32,140 nucleotides of DNA from positions 1 through 32,140 of the forward strand of contig NZ_AUBR01000040.1 in NCBI RefSeq assembly GCF_000429345.1, given 5' to 3'. The translations under genes and the position numbers were made by a program. The notes beneath the pieces are model-generated. The model had not been told where the DNA came from and ran no database searches. It was given only the letters and a program-made list of their open reading frames with translations. This document shows positions 1-8,458 of the stretch, one piece after another (the stretch's first letter is position 1; each line of letters begins with the position of its first letter). The DNA comes from Desulfovirgula thermocuniculi DSM 16036 (GTDB lineage: Bacteria > Bacillota > Desulfotomaculia > Desulfotomaculales > Desulfovirgulaceae).

Positions 1-597
1 AGCTGGCTGGACGCCAAGGCCTCCTACGAGATCAACCCCCACGGCCCGAACCAGCCCATCAAGCTGGAGGGCCTCCTGGACCCGGTCAAGGGCCAGTGGC
101 AGTCGGTCAACGAGTTTGTCTACCAGAACTCCCAGCGCACCATTGAAAAGGTCAACTTCTACACCATCATGGAGTACCCCATGACCTCCTGCGGCTGCTT
201 TGAGTGCATCCTGGCCATGGTGCCGGAGTGTAACGGCTTCATGGTGGTCAACCGGGAGCACGGCGGCATGACCCCGGTGGGGATGACCTTCTCCACCCTG
301 GCGGGCATGATTGGCGGCGGCGCCCAGATGCCCGGCTTCATGGGCATCAGCAAGTCCTACCTGGCCTCCCGCAAGTTCGTGCCTGCCGATGGGGGTCTTG
401 CCCGCCTGGTGTGGATGCCCAAGGCGTTGAAGGAGCAGCTGCGGCCGCAGCTGGAGGAGGCCGCCGAGGCAGCAGGTCTGGGTAAGGACTTCCTGGATAA
501 GATTGCCGATGAGACCGTGGGCACCAGCGCCGAGGAGATCCTGCCCTTCCTGGAGGAAAAGGGCCACCCGGCCCTCACCATGCCGCCGCTGCTGTAG
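1..597 (+). CDS. acsB: Acetyl-CoA synthase (CODH/ACS) beta subunit, C-terminal part
   Basis: The reading frame is open from base 1 to a TAG at 595-597, giving the last 198 residues; the 5' end lies outside the window. The enzyme condenses CO, a methyl group from the corrinoid protein and CoA into acetyl-CoA in the cytoplasm. The fragment carries the motif SCGCFEC near residue 62. Its Cys-Gly-Cys matches the tripeptide that ligates the distal nickel of the A-cluster (Cys595-Gly596-Cys597 in the Moorella enzyme), so the catalytic C-terminal domain is intact. The following Gly/Met-rich stretch and the C-terminal helix are also family-like. It is followed by acsC, cooC/acsF, acsD and acsE, the usual acetyl-CoA pathway neighbours. 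An internal ATG at 169 is not the start, because homologous sequence continues upstream of it to the window edge. Confidence 0.95.
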   Translation, partial: SWLDAKASYEINPHGPNQPIKLEGLLDPVKGQWQSVNEFVYQNSQRTIEKVNFYTIMEYPMTSCGCFECILAMVPECNGFMVVNREHGGMTPVGMTFSTLAGMIGGGAQMPGFMGISKSYLASRKFVPADGGLARLVWMPKALKEQLRPQLEEAAEAAGLGKDFLDKIADETVGTSAEEILPFLEEKGHPALTMPPLL

Positions 598-628
598 GTT
601 TAGATACGTGCGCCAAAAGAAAAAATAT

Positions 629-662
629 CCCGGAGGGCACCTTTTACCGGGTGCCCTCCGGG
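629..662 (+). terminator. Intercistronic hairpin between acsB and acsC
   Basis: A 13-bp perfect stem (629-641 with 650-662, GC-rich) closes an 8-base loop. It is followed by TATATCTT rather than a true T-run. A weak terminator, or an RNA-stabilising or processing hairpin that lowers acsC expression relative to acsB, fits better than complete termination. The structure is seen in the sequence; the function is inferred. Confidence 0.6.
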
Positions 663-696
663 TATATCTTAAATTCCTGGGAAAGGGGATAGGAGA

Positions 697-2034
697 ATGG
701 GTTTAACGGGTCTGGAGATTTTTAAACAGCTGCCCAAAACCAACTGTAAGGACTGCGGCCACCCCACGTGCCTGGCCTTTGCCATGGCCATGGCTGCCGG
801 AAAGGCCAGCCTGGATCAGTGCCCCCATGTCAGCGAGGCAGCCAAGGAAGCCCTGGGAGCCGCTTCCGCACCGCCAATGGCCCTGGTTAAAATCGGCACC
901 GGCGAAAAAGAGCTGCAGCTGGGCAATGAAACCGTCCTCTTTCGCCACGACAAGCGCTTTGAAAATCCCACCGGTATAGCCATAACCGTCAGCGATGCGG
1001 CCAGCGAGGAGGAAATTGCCGCGCGGGTGGCCCAGATTAACAAGCTTTCCTTCGAGCGCGTGGGCCAAATCCACCACGTCAACCTGGTGGCCGTGGTAAA
1101 CGACTCCGGAAGCGCGGATAAGTTTGCCACCGCGGCAAAGGTTGCCGCTGCCAATACCCAGTACCCGCTGATCCTGGTGACCGACGATGCAGCGGCCATG
1201 GAAAAGGCCCTAGAAGCGGTGGGAAATCAGAAACCGCTCCTCTGCGGGGCCAGCGCCGGCAATTACGAGGCTATGACCGCCCTGGCCAAGAAGTACGATG
1301 CTCCCCTGGTAGTCAGGGGCGCCGACCTAAACGAGCTGGCCGAGCTGGTGGAAAAGGTAGTCGCCCAGGGCCACAAGAAGCTTATCCTGGACTCCGGCGC
1401 CAGGGAAGTCCACAGGGTACTGGCCGACCAAACCCAGCTCCGCCGCCAGGCCTTAAAGCGCTTCCGCCCCTTTGGCTATCCCACCATCACCTTTGTCACC
1501 GGCGAAGATCCCGTGCAGGCGGTGCTTGACGCGGCGGTTTACATCTGCAAGTACGCCGGAATCGTGGTACTGCCCAGCGCCGATCCCGCAGATATCCTGC
1601 CGCTCATTACCCTGCGCCTGAACATTTACACCGACCCGCAAAAGCCCATTGCCGTGGAGCCAAAGGTGTACGAGATTGGTACCCCGGGGCCCAACGCGCC
1701 GGTCTTCGTCACCACCAACTTCTCCCTCACTTACTTCTGCGTGGCCGGGGACGTCGAGGCCAGCCGCGTACCGAGCTATATTATTGCCGTGGACACGGAC
1801 GGCCTCTCCGTGCTCACCGCCTGGGCGGCGGGCAAGCTGACCTCGGAAAAGATAGCCGACATGCTCAAGAACACCGGCATTGCCGACAAGGTTTCTCACC
1901 GCAAGGTCATCATCCCCGGCGGCGTGGCCGTGTTGAGCGGCAAGCTGGCCGAGCTGTCCGGATGGGAAGTCCTCGTAGGACCGCGGGAGTCCAGCGCCAT
2001 TCCTTCCTTCCTCAAGCAGCGCTGGAGCGCCTAA
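697..2034 (+). CDS. acsC: Corrinoid/iron-sulfur protein large (gamma) subunit
   Basis: This 445-residue protein matches the usual length of AcsC. With AcsD it forms the corrinoid iron-sulfur protein that carries the methyl group from methyl-THF (via AcsE) to acetyl-CoA synthase. The N-terminus shows the four-cysteine [4Fe-4S] motif CKDCGHPTC followed by a cysteine in the DQCPH segment (about residues 17-42). The cluster reductively activates the Co(II) corrinoid. The central region is TIM-barrel-like and the C-terminal part is the corrinoid-binding domain. ATG 697 has an AAAGGGG ribosome site 8 bases upstream. It sits between acsB and cooC/acsF. Confidence 0.95.
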   Translation: MGLTGLEIFKQLPKTNCKDCGHPTCLAFAMAMAAGKASLDQCPHVSEAAKEALGAASAPPMALVKIGTGEKELQLGNETVLFRHDKRFENPTGIAITVSDAASEEEIAARVAQINKLSFERVGQIHHVNLVAVVNDSGSADKFATAAKVAAANTQYPLILVTDDAAAMEKALEAVGNQKPLLCGASAGNYEAMTALAKKYDAPLVVRGADLNELAELVEKVVAQGHKKLILDSGAREVHRVLADQTQLRRQALKRFRPFGYPTITFVTGEDPVQAVLDAAVYICKYAGIVVLPSADPADILPLITLRLNIYTDPQKPIAVEPKVYEIGTPGPNAPVFVTTNFSLTYFCVAGDVEASRVPSYIIAVDTDGLSVLTAWAAGKLTSEKIADMLKNTGIADKVSHRKVIIPGGVAVLSGKLAELSGWEVLVGPRESSAIPSFLKQRWSA

Positions 2035-2141
2035 GCGAGGCTGGCAACAGGAAAACCAGGGCGTGGTATGCCTGAAACCGGAACACGCAACGGGCAACCT
2101 ATCCGCCACCAATCCTAAGCAGGAAAGGGAAGTGAGGAATT

Positions 2142-2900
2142 ATGGCTTTTACCATCGCCATTGCCGGAAAGGGCGGGACAGGCAAGACCACGCTGGCCGC
2201 CTTAATCATTAGGGAGCTGGTGCGCGCCGGCAAAAAGCCCGTCCTGGCAGTAGACGCCGATGCCAACGCCAACCTGCATGAAGCCCTGGGCATGCCGCGC
2301 CCGGAAAGCATTGCCGACATCACCCACCAGATCAACAACAACCTGCAGCCCTTGCCGGCTGGCATGACCAAGGACCAGTACCTGGCCTTCCGCGTCCACC
2401 AAGCGCTGGCAGAAGGAGACGATACGGACCTCCTGGTGATGGGAGGCCCGGAAGGCCCGGGATGTTACTGTTACGTCAATAACCTGCTCAGGGGATTCAT
2501 TGAGGAACTGAGCAAGAATTACCCTTACCTGGTCATGGACAACGAAGCCGGCCTGGAACACCTGAGCCGCCGCACCACGCAAAACGTAGACGTATTTTTA
2601 GTCACCAGCGACGCCAGCGTAAGGGGCGTGCGCTCCGCGGGGCGCATAAAAGAGCTGGCAGAATCTCTAAACCTAGGCATTAAAAAAATGTATCTGGTGG
2701 TCACCAAGACGGTAAACGGCACGCTGCCTGCTTTAAAGGAAGAAATAGAAAAGACGGGCCTGGAGCTTGCCGGTGAGGTACCCATGGATGAGGAGGTCTA
2801 CCGGTACGACCTGGAAGGCAGGCCCCTCGTCAGCCTGCCCGAAAACTCTCCGGCAGTAAAAGCCGTACGGGACATCATGTACAAGGCCGGTATCCTTTAG
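2142..2900 (+). CDS. acsF: CooC/AcsF-type nickel-insertion ATPase for CODH/ACS
   Basis: This 252-residue P-loop ATPase is of the MinD/Mrp class. It has a deviant Walker A, GKGGTGKTT, at about residues 8-16 and a DADAN motif near residue 40. A Cys-x-Cys pair (GPGCYCYVNN, about residue 110) matches the dimeric metal-binding CXC motif of CooC. The following MDNEAGLEHLSRR segment is also conserved in CooC/AcsF. The family loads Ni into the C-cluster of CO dehydrogenase or the A-cluster of acetyl-CoA synthase. Because it lies inside the acs operon, between acsC and acsD, I favour AcsF, the ACS maturase, but sequence alone does not separate AcsF from CooC. Confidence 0.88.
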   Translation: MAFTIAIAGKGGTGKTTLAALIIRELVRAGKKPVLAVDADANANLHEALGMPRPESIADITHQINNNLQPLPAGMTKDQYLAFRVHQALAEGDDTDLLVMGGPEGPGCYCYVNNLLRGFIEELSKNYPYLVMDNEAGLEHLSRRTTQNVDVFLVTSDASVRGVRSAGRIKELAESLNLGIKKMYLVVTKTVNGTLPALKEEIEKTGLELAGEVPMDEEVYRYDLEGRPLVSLPENSPAVKAVRDIMYKAGIL

Positions 2901-2946
2901 CGCCACAGCCCCTACCCAACCTACCTAAAGGAAAGGAGCGAGATAA

Positions 2947-3897
2947 ATGGCGGTTACCATTGCCAAAGAAAGATGGACCAACCGGGTGGCCGAAGTAGTC
3001 CTGGGTGTCGAACCCAAAGTGGTGAAAATTGGCGGCGAAGGAACCCTCCCCTTCCTGCACTTTGAAGGGGAAATGCCCAACCGCCCCGCCGTAGCCCTGG
3101 AGGTGTGGGACATGGAGCCCACCACCTGGCCGGAAATCCTCACCAAGCATTATGCGGGCGTACTGGGCGACCCCGCCGCGTGGGCCAAGAAATGCGTCGA
3201 GTACGGCGCAGACCTCGTCTGCCTGACCCTGGCCAGTGCCCACCCGGACAACAAAAACTCTTCCCCGGAGGAATGCGCCCAGGTAGCCAAGACCGTGGCC
3301 GAGGCCGTGGACGTACCGCTCATAGTCCTCGGCTGCGGCGTGGAGGAAAAGGACGCCCAGGTGCTGGAAAAAGTTGCCGAAGCCCTCTCGGGCAGGAACT
3401 GCCTGCTGGGACTGGCTACCCAGGAAAATTACCGCACCATTACGGCAGCCTGCATGGTTTACGGCCACAATGTCATTGCTTCTACACCACTGGACATCAA
3501 CCTTGAAAAGCAGCTCAACATCCTCATCACCGAGATGAACATGGCCCCCAACCGTATTGTCATTGACCCCTCGGTGGCCGCCCTGGGCTACGGCATCGAA
3601 TATGCCTATTCCATCATAGAGCGGACGCGCATCGGGGCGCTCACCGGCGACAAAATGATGGCCATGCCTGTTATCTGCATCCTGGGCCCGGAGGTGTGGA
3701 AGCAAAAAGAAGCCAAGAGCACCACGGAAGAGGCTCCCGACTGGGGCGACCAGGAACGCCGGGCCATCCTGTGGGAAACGGTCAGCGCCGTGGCCCTTGC
3801 CCAGGCAGGCGGCTCCCTGTTCGTCCTGCGGCACCCCGAGTCCCTCAGGCAGTTCAAGGCGCACATTGAAAAGCTCATGCAGCCCAACGTATACTAA
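2947..3897 (+). CDS. acsD: Corrinoid/iron-sulfur protein small (delta) subunit
   Basis: This 316-residue TIM-barrel protein is AcsD, partner of AcsC in the methyl-carrying corrinoid protein. The N-terminal segment (about residues 10-60: KIGGEG, LPFLHFEGEMPNRP) is typical of the family, as are the later NIVIAST-like strand and the DPSVAALGYGIEY segment near residue 205. It has no iron-sulfur cysteine motif, which is expected because the cluster is in AcsC. ATG 2947 follows AAAGGAAAGGAG at normal spacing. It lies directly upstream of acsE, the methyltransferase that methylates the AcsCD corrinoid. Confidence 0.94.
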   Translation: MAVTIAKERWTNRVAEVVLGVEPKVVKIGGEGTLPFLHFEGEMPNRPAVALEVWDMEPTTWPEILTKHYAGVLGDPAAWAKKCVEYGADLVCLTLASAHPDNKNSSPEECAQVAKTVAEAVDVPLIVLGCGVEEKDAQVLEKVAEALSGRNCLLGLATQENYRTITAACMVYGHNVIASTPLDINLEKQLNILITEMNMAPNRIVIDPSVAALGYGIEYAYSIIERTRIGALTGDKMMAMPVICILGPEVWKQKEAKSTTEEAPDWGDQERRAILWETVSAVALAQAGGSLFVLRHPESLRQFKAHIEKLMQPNVY

Positions 3898-3922
3898 AAT
3901 GTTTTCGCGGGGAGGGTAAAAA

Positions 3923-4717
3923 ATGATTCTCATTGGCGAGCGGATAAACGGCATGTTCAAGGATATCCGGGAAGCCATCTTGAACCGCGACCCGGAACCC
4001 ATCCGCTACTGGGCCAGGCGCCAGTACGAGAACTGTGCCGCCTACCTGGACATCAACACCGGCCCGACCGTCGACCCCAAGGACCAACCAGCCGTAATGG
4101 AGTGGCTGGTGAAGACGGCCCAGGAGGCCGTACCTCTTCCCTGCTGCATTGACTCCACCAACCCCGAGGCCATTGAAGCCGGCCTGGCAGTGCACAAGGG
4201 CAAGGCCATGATCAACTCCACCACCGCCGACCAGTGGAAAATGGATATCTATTTCCCCATGGCCAAGAAGTATAATGCGGCCATTATTGGGCTGGCCATG
4301 AATGAAAAGGGCGTGCCCAAGACCGCCGCCGACAGGGTGGCCCTGGCCATGGAGCTGGTGGTCAACGCCGACGCCCACGGCATACCCATGGAGGACCTCT
4401 ACATTGACCCCCTGGTACTGCCCTGCAACGTGGGCCAGGATCACGGGCCGGAGGTCCTCGAGGCCCTGCGGCAGATCAAAACGCTGGCCGATCCTCCACC
4501 CCGCACCACCATGGGCCTGAGCAACGTTTCCCAGCGCTGCACCAACCGCCACTTACTCAACCGCACCTTCCTGATCATGAGCATGGCCGTAGGGCTTGAT
4601 TCGGCCATTGTGGACCTGGAAGACGAGGAGTTGTTAAATGCCGTTGCCGCAGCCAGGGTGCTCCTGAACAAAGACCTTTATTGCGACGCATTCCTGAAGG
4701 TTTTCCGCCAGCGGTAA
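3923..4717 (+). CDS. acsE: Methyl-tetrahydrofolate:corrinoid/iron-sulfur protein methyltransferase
   Basis: This 264-residue protein has the normal AcsE length (about 262). It transfers the methyl group of 5-methyl-THF to cob(I)amide on AcsCD. Family-typical features are the N-terminal GERINGMFKDI, a pterin-binding DSTNPEAIEAGL segment at about residues 75-86, and the C-terminal GLSNVSQRCTNRHLLNRTF region. The fold is a pterin-binding TIM barrel. ATG 3923 is preceded by GGGGAGGG. It is the last gene of the acs operon; a strong terminator follows within 20 bases. The substrate methyl-THF is supplied by metVF at the end of the next operon. Confidence 0.95.
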   Translation: MILIGERINGMFKDIREAILNRDPEPIRYWARRQYENCAAYLDINTGPTVDPKDQPAVMEWLVKTAQEAVPLPCCIDSTNPEAIEAGLAVHKGKAMINSTTADQWKMDIYFPMAKKYNAAIIGLAMNEKGVPKTAADRVALAMELVVNADAHGIPMEDLYIDPLVLPCNVGQDHGPEVLEALRQIKTLADPPPRTTMGLSNVSQRCTNRHLLNRTFLIMSMAVGLDSAIVDLEDEELLNAVAAARVLLNKDLYCDAFLKVFRQR

Positions 4718-4731
4718 ACAATTAGCGGCGG

Positions 4732-4777
4732 GCAAGGGGAAAGCGGCAGTATGACCGTTTTCCCCTTGCTTTTACTT
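4732..4777 (+). terminator. Intrinsic terminator of the acs operon
   Basis: A 15-bp stem (4732-4746 with 4755-4769, one G-U pair) with an 8-base loop is followed by TTTTACTT. This is a strong rho-independent terminator placed 15 bases after the acsE stop. It separates the acs operon from the hdr operon. The 150 bases up to hdrA are AT-rich and must hold a new promoter, but I see no convincing -35/-10 pair. Confidence 0.88.
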
Positions 4778-4921
4778 AAAAAATATTTTTAGACTATTGC
4801 AGGATTTTACGACGCTTCGGCAGAATAAATACTCTTAGTTTTGATATTCACAAGGGCCGCAGGGCCATTTTTTAGGGGGGTAGTAAGCTGCTCTTTATTT
4901 TGTGCTCTTTTGGGAGGGGAT

Positions 4922-6934
4922 ATGGTGCCTAAGATCGGTGTCTATATATGCCACTGCGGCGAAAACATTGCCGGTGCCGTGAACATAGAAGAGGTCAGGG
5001 CCTACGCCGAAAAGCTCCCGGGAGTAGTGGTCGCCCGCAACTACCTCTTCATGTGCTCGGACCCTGGGCAGGAGCTGATCAGGCAGGACATCAAGGACGG
5101 CCTTGTCGACCGGGTGGTGGTGGCGGCCTGCACGCCGCGCACCCACGAGCCAATCTTCCGCAAGGCGCTGGAAAGCGCGGGGTTAAACAAGTACCTCCTG
5201 GAAATGGCCAATATCCGCGACCAGGACAGCTGGCCGCACTGGCACGACAAGGAAGGGGCCACGGCAAAAGCCAAAAGGCTCATTGCCAGCGCCGTAGCCA
5301 AGGCCGCCTACCTCGAGCCCCTAGAGGACAGGTACGTGGAGGTCACCCCTGCTTCCCTGGTCATTGGCGGCGGCGTGGCCGGAATGTTTGCCGCCCTCGA
5401 CCTGGCCAACATGGGCTATAAGGTATACCTGGTGGAGAAAAACCCCTCCATCGGGGGCAACATGGCCAAACTGGACAAGACCTTCCCCACCAACGACTGC
5501 TCGGCCTGCATCCTGACGCCCATCATGGTGCAGGTGGGAACACACCCGAACATCGAGCTGCTTACCTACTCCGAAGTGGAATCCGTGGAAGGGACTTTTG
5601 GCAACTTCAAGGTAAAAGTCAGGAAGAAGCAGACTTATATTGACTGGGACAAGTGCACCGGGTGCGGCGATTGTGTAAACGCCTGCCCGGCCAAGGTACC
5701 CAACGAGTTCAACGAGGGCATGGATTACCGCAAGGCCATTTACATTGAATTTCCGCAGGCTGTGCCCAAGCGGGCGGTCGTGGACATTGCCCACTGCCTT
5801 AATTGCGCCAAGCGCACCATTGGCACCAAGCCCAGGGTTCACTCCAAGACCGGGGAGCCCATTTTAGCCCCCTGCGAAAAGGCCTGCAAGACAGGGGCCT
5901 GCGACCGCTCCAGGGAATACAACCCTGAAGGCGAGATCCTAGAGATCAACGTCGGCACCATTATCGTGGCCACGGGCTACCGGGTAATGGACAAGGCGCC
6001 GTTTAAAGAATACTCACCGCAGTCGCCCAACGTCATTACGGCCATGCAACTGGAGCGGATACTTTCGGCAACGGGTCCTACCGGCGGCCAGCTGAAGCGC
6101 CCCTCGGACGGGGAAAAGCCTCAGACCATAGCCTTTATTTCCTGCGTCGGCAGCCGGGACAAGAGGTTCCACACCTATTGCTCCAAGGTCTGCTGCATGT
6201 ACATGCTCAAAGAAGCCAGGCTGATCAAAGAAAAGTACCCCCACCTGAACATCTACATTTTCTTCATTGACGTGCGCACCGGTGGCAAGGACTTTGAGGA
6301 GTATTATAACTACTGCCGCGACCTGGGCGTAAAGGTGCTTCGCGGTCGCGTCGGTGCCGTGGACGAGCTGCCCGGCGACCGCTTGCGGGTGCGCGCCTAC
6401 GATGTGGACCTGGGCGCGCCCGTAGAGCTGGAGGCCGACCTGGTGGTGCTGGCCACGGCCATCGAGCCCGCCCCCGGCCTCGAGGAACTCGGGCGCAAGC
6501 TCGGCATCACCTGCGGCAACGAAGGGTTCTTTAAAGAGCTGCACACCAAGCTTTACCCGGTGGAAACCTCGGTAAAAGGCATTTACATTGCCGGGTGCGC
6601 GCAGGGGCCCAAAGACATTCCCGAGTCGGTATCGCAAGCGCGGGCCGCTTCTTCGGCAGCGGCGGTACCTCTCACCGCCGGTAAGGTAGTGGTAGAGCCG
6701 CTGATTTCCGAGGTAAACCAGCGGAAGTGTACCGGCTGCGGTACCTGCGTGCAGCTTTGCCCGTACTCGGCCATTAATCTTGTGGAGGACAAGGACAGGC
6801 GACGGGCCAAAATCGACGAGGCCCTCTGCGCCGGGTGTGGCGCCTGCGCCGCCGCCTGCCCGTCGGGAGTCATTACCCTGCACGGCTTTACTAATGCCCA
6901 GATCCACGCGCAAATCAAGGCCCTGGCCTGCTGA
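4922..6934 (+). CDS. hdrA: HdrA-like flavin/iron-sulfur subunit (first copy)
   Basis: About 670 residues from ATG 4922; GTG 4925 is possible. An upstream in-frame extension to 4841 lacks a ribosome site and homology. HdrA is the FAD-bearing hub of heterodisulfide-reductase-like complexes and the likely site of electron bifurcation. Order of parts: N-terminal domain with ICHCG (residues 8-12) and CTPRTHEPIF; FAD-binding GGGVAGM near 148; the NDCSACILTP motif near 192; an inserted ferredoxin domain starting CTGCGDC near 245; a C-terminal ferredoxin with two clusters (CTGCGTC near 602, CAGCGAC near 636). The second cluster of the inserted ferredoxin is odd: CLNC is separated from CEKAC by 22 residues instead of the compact CxxCxxC. 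It is followed by hdrC and hdrB. Confidence 0.93.
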   Translation: MVPKIGVYICHCGENIAGAVNIEEVRAYAEKLPGVVVARNYLFMCSDPGQELIRQDIKDGLVDRVVVAACTPRTHEPIFRKALESAGLNKYLLEMANIRDQDSWPHWHDKEGATAKAKRLIASAVAKAAYLEPLEDRYVEVTPASLVIGGGVAGMFAALDLANMGYKVYLVEKNPSIGGNMAKLDKTFPTNDCSACILTPIMVQVGTHPNIELLTYSEVESVEGTFGNFKVKVRKKQTYIDWDKCTGCGDCVNACPAKVPNEFNEGMDYRKAIYIEFPQAVPKRAVVDIAHCLNCAKRTIGTKPRVHSKTGEPILAPCEKACKTGACDRSREYNPEGEILEINVGTIIVATGYRVMDKAPFKEYSPQSPNVITAMQLERILSATGPTGGQLKRPSDGEKPQTIAFISCVGSRDKRFHTYCSKVCCMYMLKEARLIKEKYPHLNIYIFFIDVRTGGKDFEEYYNYCRDLGVKVLRGRVGAVDELPGDRLRVRAYDVDLGAPVELEADLVVLATAIEPAPGLEELGRKLGITCGNEGFFKELHTKLYPVETSVKGIYIAGCAQGPKDIPESVSQARAASSAAAVPLTAGKVVVEPLISEVNQRKCTGCGTCVQLCPYSAINLVEDKDRRRAKIDEALCAGCGACAAACPSGVITLHGFTNAQIHAQIKALAC

Positions 6935-6952
6935 ACTCAGGAGGTGATAGGA

Positions 6953-7525
6953 GTGTCACAAGTCCAAGGGGGCATAGGGATCATTAACCTCTCCGCAGGC
7001 GATCCCTCCCTAGTTAACGAGATAAAAGAGCTGGGTGGCGAAGAACTGCTGGAATGCATCCAGTGCGCCAAGTGCGCCGCCGCCTGCCCGATGGTGCTGG
7101 CCGGCTTCCCCTTCTTCAACAAGCGGGTTATCCAGGCCATCCTCCTGGGCCTGCGCGATGCGCTGTTGGACGACTCCTCCATATGGGCCTGCCAGTCCTG
7201 CAACCGGTGCACCGAGGTATGCCCGCGGGAGGTTAATCCTTTCGAGATCATTCAGGCCATGCGCAGGGTGGCCATAAGGGAATTTGCCCTGCCGACCTTG
7301 GCCATTGAAGGGTTAAAGTCCCTTTACGACACCGGTCACGCCGTTTACCTGGCCGGTGCCGGGAACACGCGTGCAAAAGTCGGGTTACCGGAAAAGCCCC
7401 CTTCCACGCTCTCTTACCCCGAGGCCCTGAAGGAAGTGCGTACCATCCTGGAAAATACAGAGCTGGCCGAGCTAGGGGTAATCCCCATGGGCGAATCCGG
7501 CGTAACCGATTCATGCGAGGTGTAA
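6953..7525 (+). CDS. hdrC: HdrC-like iron-sulfur subunit
   Basis: This 190-residue protein has two classical [4Fe-4S] motifs, CIQCAKCAAACP (about residues 33-44) and CQSCNRCTEVCP (about residues 80-91). It is the wire that links HdrA to the catalytic HdrB in soluble HdrABC. GTG 6953 was chosen because GGAGGTGAT at 6940-6948 lies at the right distance; the in-frame GTG at 6944 lies inside that site. It begins 18 bases after hdrA and ends 3 bases before hdrB, so the three are clearly co-translated in the order A-C-B. No membrane segments are visible, so it acts in the cytoplasm. Confidence 0.93.
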   Translation: MSQVQGGIGIINLSAGDPSLVNEIKELGGEELLECIQCAKCAAACPMVLAGFPFFNKRVIQAILLGLRDALLDDSSIWACQSCNRCTEVCPREVNPFEIIQAMRRVAIREFALPTLAIEGLKSLYDTGHAVYLAGAGNTRAKVGLPEKPPSTLSYPEALKEVRTILENTELAELGVIPMGESGVTDSCEV

Positions 7526-7528
7526 CCG

Positions 7529-8419
7529 ATGAAGGTAGGGTTTTTTATCGGGTGCAACACGTCTTTCAACAGGCCCGACCTGGAACAGGCAGTGCGGCAT
7601 GCCTTTCCGGCACTCGGCATCGAGCTGGACGACCTCGAGGGGCAGTCATGCTGCCCTACGTGGGGCACGTTGCCCTCTGTGGACGTGGTGGGCTGGTGTG
7701 CCGTTTCGGCGCGGAACCACACCATTGCCGAGCAAAAAGGCCTGGACATTGTCACGGTATGCGGCAGTTGCTACGGCAGCCTCTCGGAAGCAAAGTACAA
7801 GATGGAGGTGGACCCGGAACTAAAGGCTAAGGTCAACGAGGTCCTGCAAACCATCGGCAGGGAATATAAGGGCACGAGCAACGTCAGGCTTACCTACTAT
7901 TACCTGTACCACGAGATCGGGCCCGAAAAGATCAGGGCCTCCCTCAAGTACACCCTTGGCGGGCTTAAGGTGGCCCTCCAGCCGGGTTGCCACACCCTCT
8001 GGCCGAGCAAGGTCTATTACGACAAGGAAGAAGACCCCTTCCACCCCCGGGTGCTCAAGGAAATGGTTGAAGCGCTGGGGGCCACGGTCGGCCATTACAC
8101 CCGCCTGATCGACTGCTGCGGCATGGGTGCCATGCGCAGCACCGACATGGAAAAATCCCTAAACCTCTTCCGCAGGAAGATCCTTTCTATAAAGGAGGAA
8201 GTCGATCCCGATCTGATCATTACCGGGTGCAGCTCCTGCTTGATCCAGTTTGATACGGCCCAGGAGATGCTGCGCAGGGAAAAGAAGATTAACTTTGAAA
8301 TCCCCGTGCTGCACTTTATGCAGGCCCTGGCCATTTGCCTGGGAGCCGATCCCGAAAAGGTTGCCGGCCTGGCCAGGACCAACGTAAAAAGCGTCATCGG
8401 CAAAATCCTGCCGTCTTAA
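7529..8419 (+). CDS. hdrB: HdrB-like CCG-domain subunit
   Basis: This 296-residue protein has two cysteine-rich CCG domains. The first shows FIGCNTS near residue 9, SCCPTWG near 43 and VCGSCYG near 77. The second shows LQPGCHT near 153, DCCGMGAMRS near 194 and TGCSSCLIQFD near 234. In HdrB each CCG domain binds a noncubane [4Fe-4S] cluster that reduces a disulfide. The physiological disulfide or other acceptor here is unknown, because no coenzyme M/B system is expected in a Firmicute. ATG 7529 starts 3 bases after the hdrC stop. All CCG cysteines appear intact, so a functional reductase is expected. Confidence 0.92.
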   Translation: MKVGFFIGCNTSFNRPDLEQAVRHAFPALGIELDDLEGQSCCPTWGTLPSVDVVGWCAVSARNHTIAEQKGLDIVTVCGSCYGSLSEAKYKMEVDPELKAKVNEVLQTIGREYKGTSNVRLTYYYLYHEIGPEKIRASLKYTLGGLKVALQPGCHTLWPSKVYYDKEEDPFHPRVLKEMVEALGATVGHYTRLIDCCGMGAMRSTDMEKSLNLFRRKILSIKEEVDPDLIITGCSSCLIQFDTAQEMLRREKKINFEIPVLHFMQALAICLGADPEKVAGLARTNVKSVIGKILPS

Positions 8420-8458
8420 ACGCCCTCCCGCAGGGCCGGGAAAGGAGTGGGTAACAGC

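Noticed and set aside
2875-4002. Long open frame on the minus strand opposite acsD
   Set aside because: It lies antisense to a clear gene, has no recognisable protein features and reflects the GC-rich codon bias. The same holds for the minus-strand frames at 13653-14681, 6014-6913 and 16166-17032.
4851-4875. Small GGCC-GGCC hairpin followed by six T upstream of hdrA
   Set aside because: The stem is only 4 bp and would be unstable; I do not count it as an attenuator. The strong acs terminator lies just upstream.
4780-4921. Specific promoter for the hdr operon
   Set aside because: A promoter must be here after the terminator, but the candidate boxes (TTGCAG at 4797, TTGATA at 4841) have no matching -10 at 16-18 bases, so I make no call.
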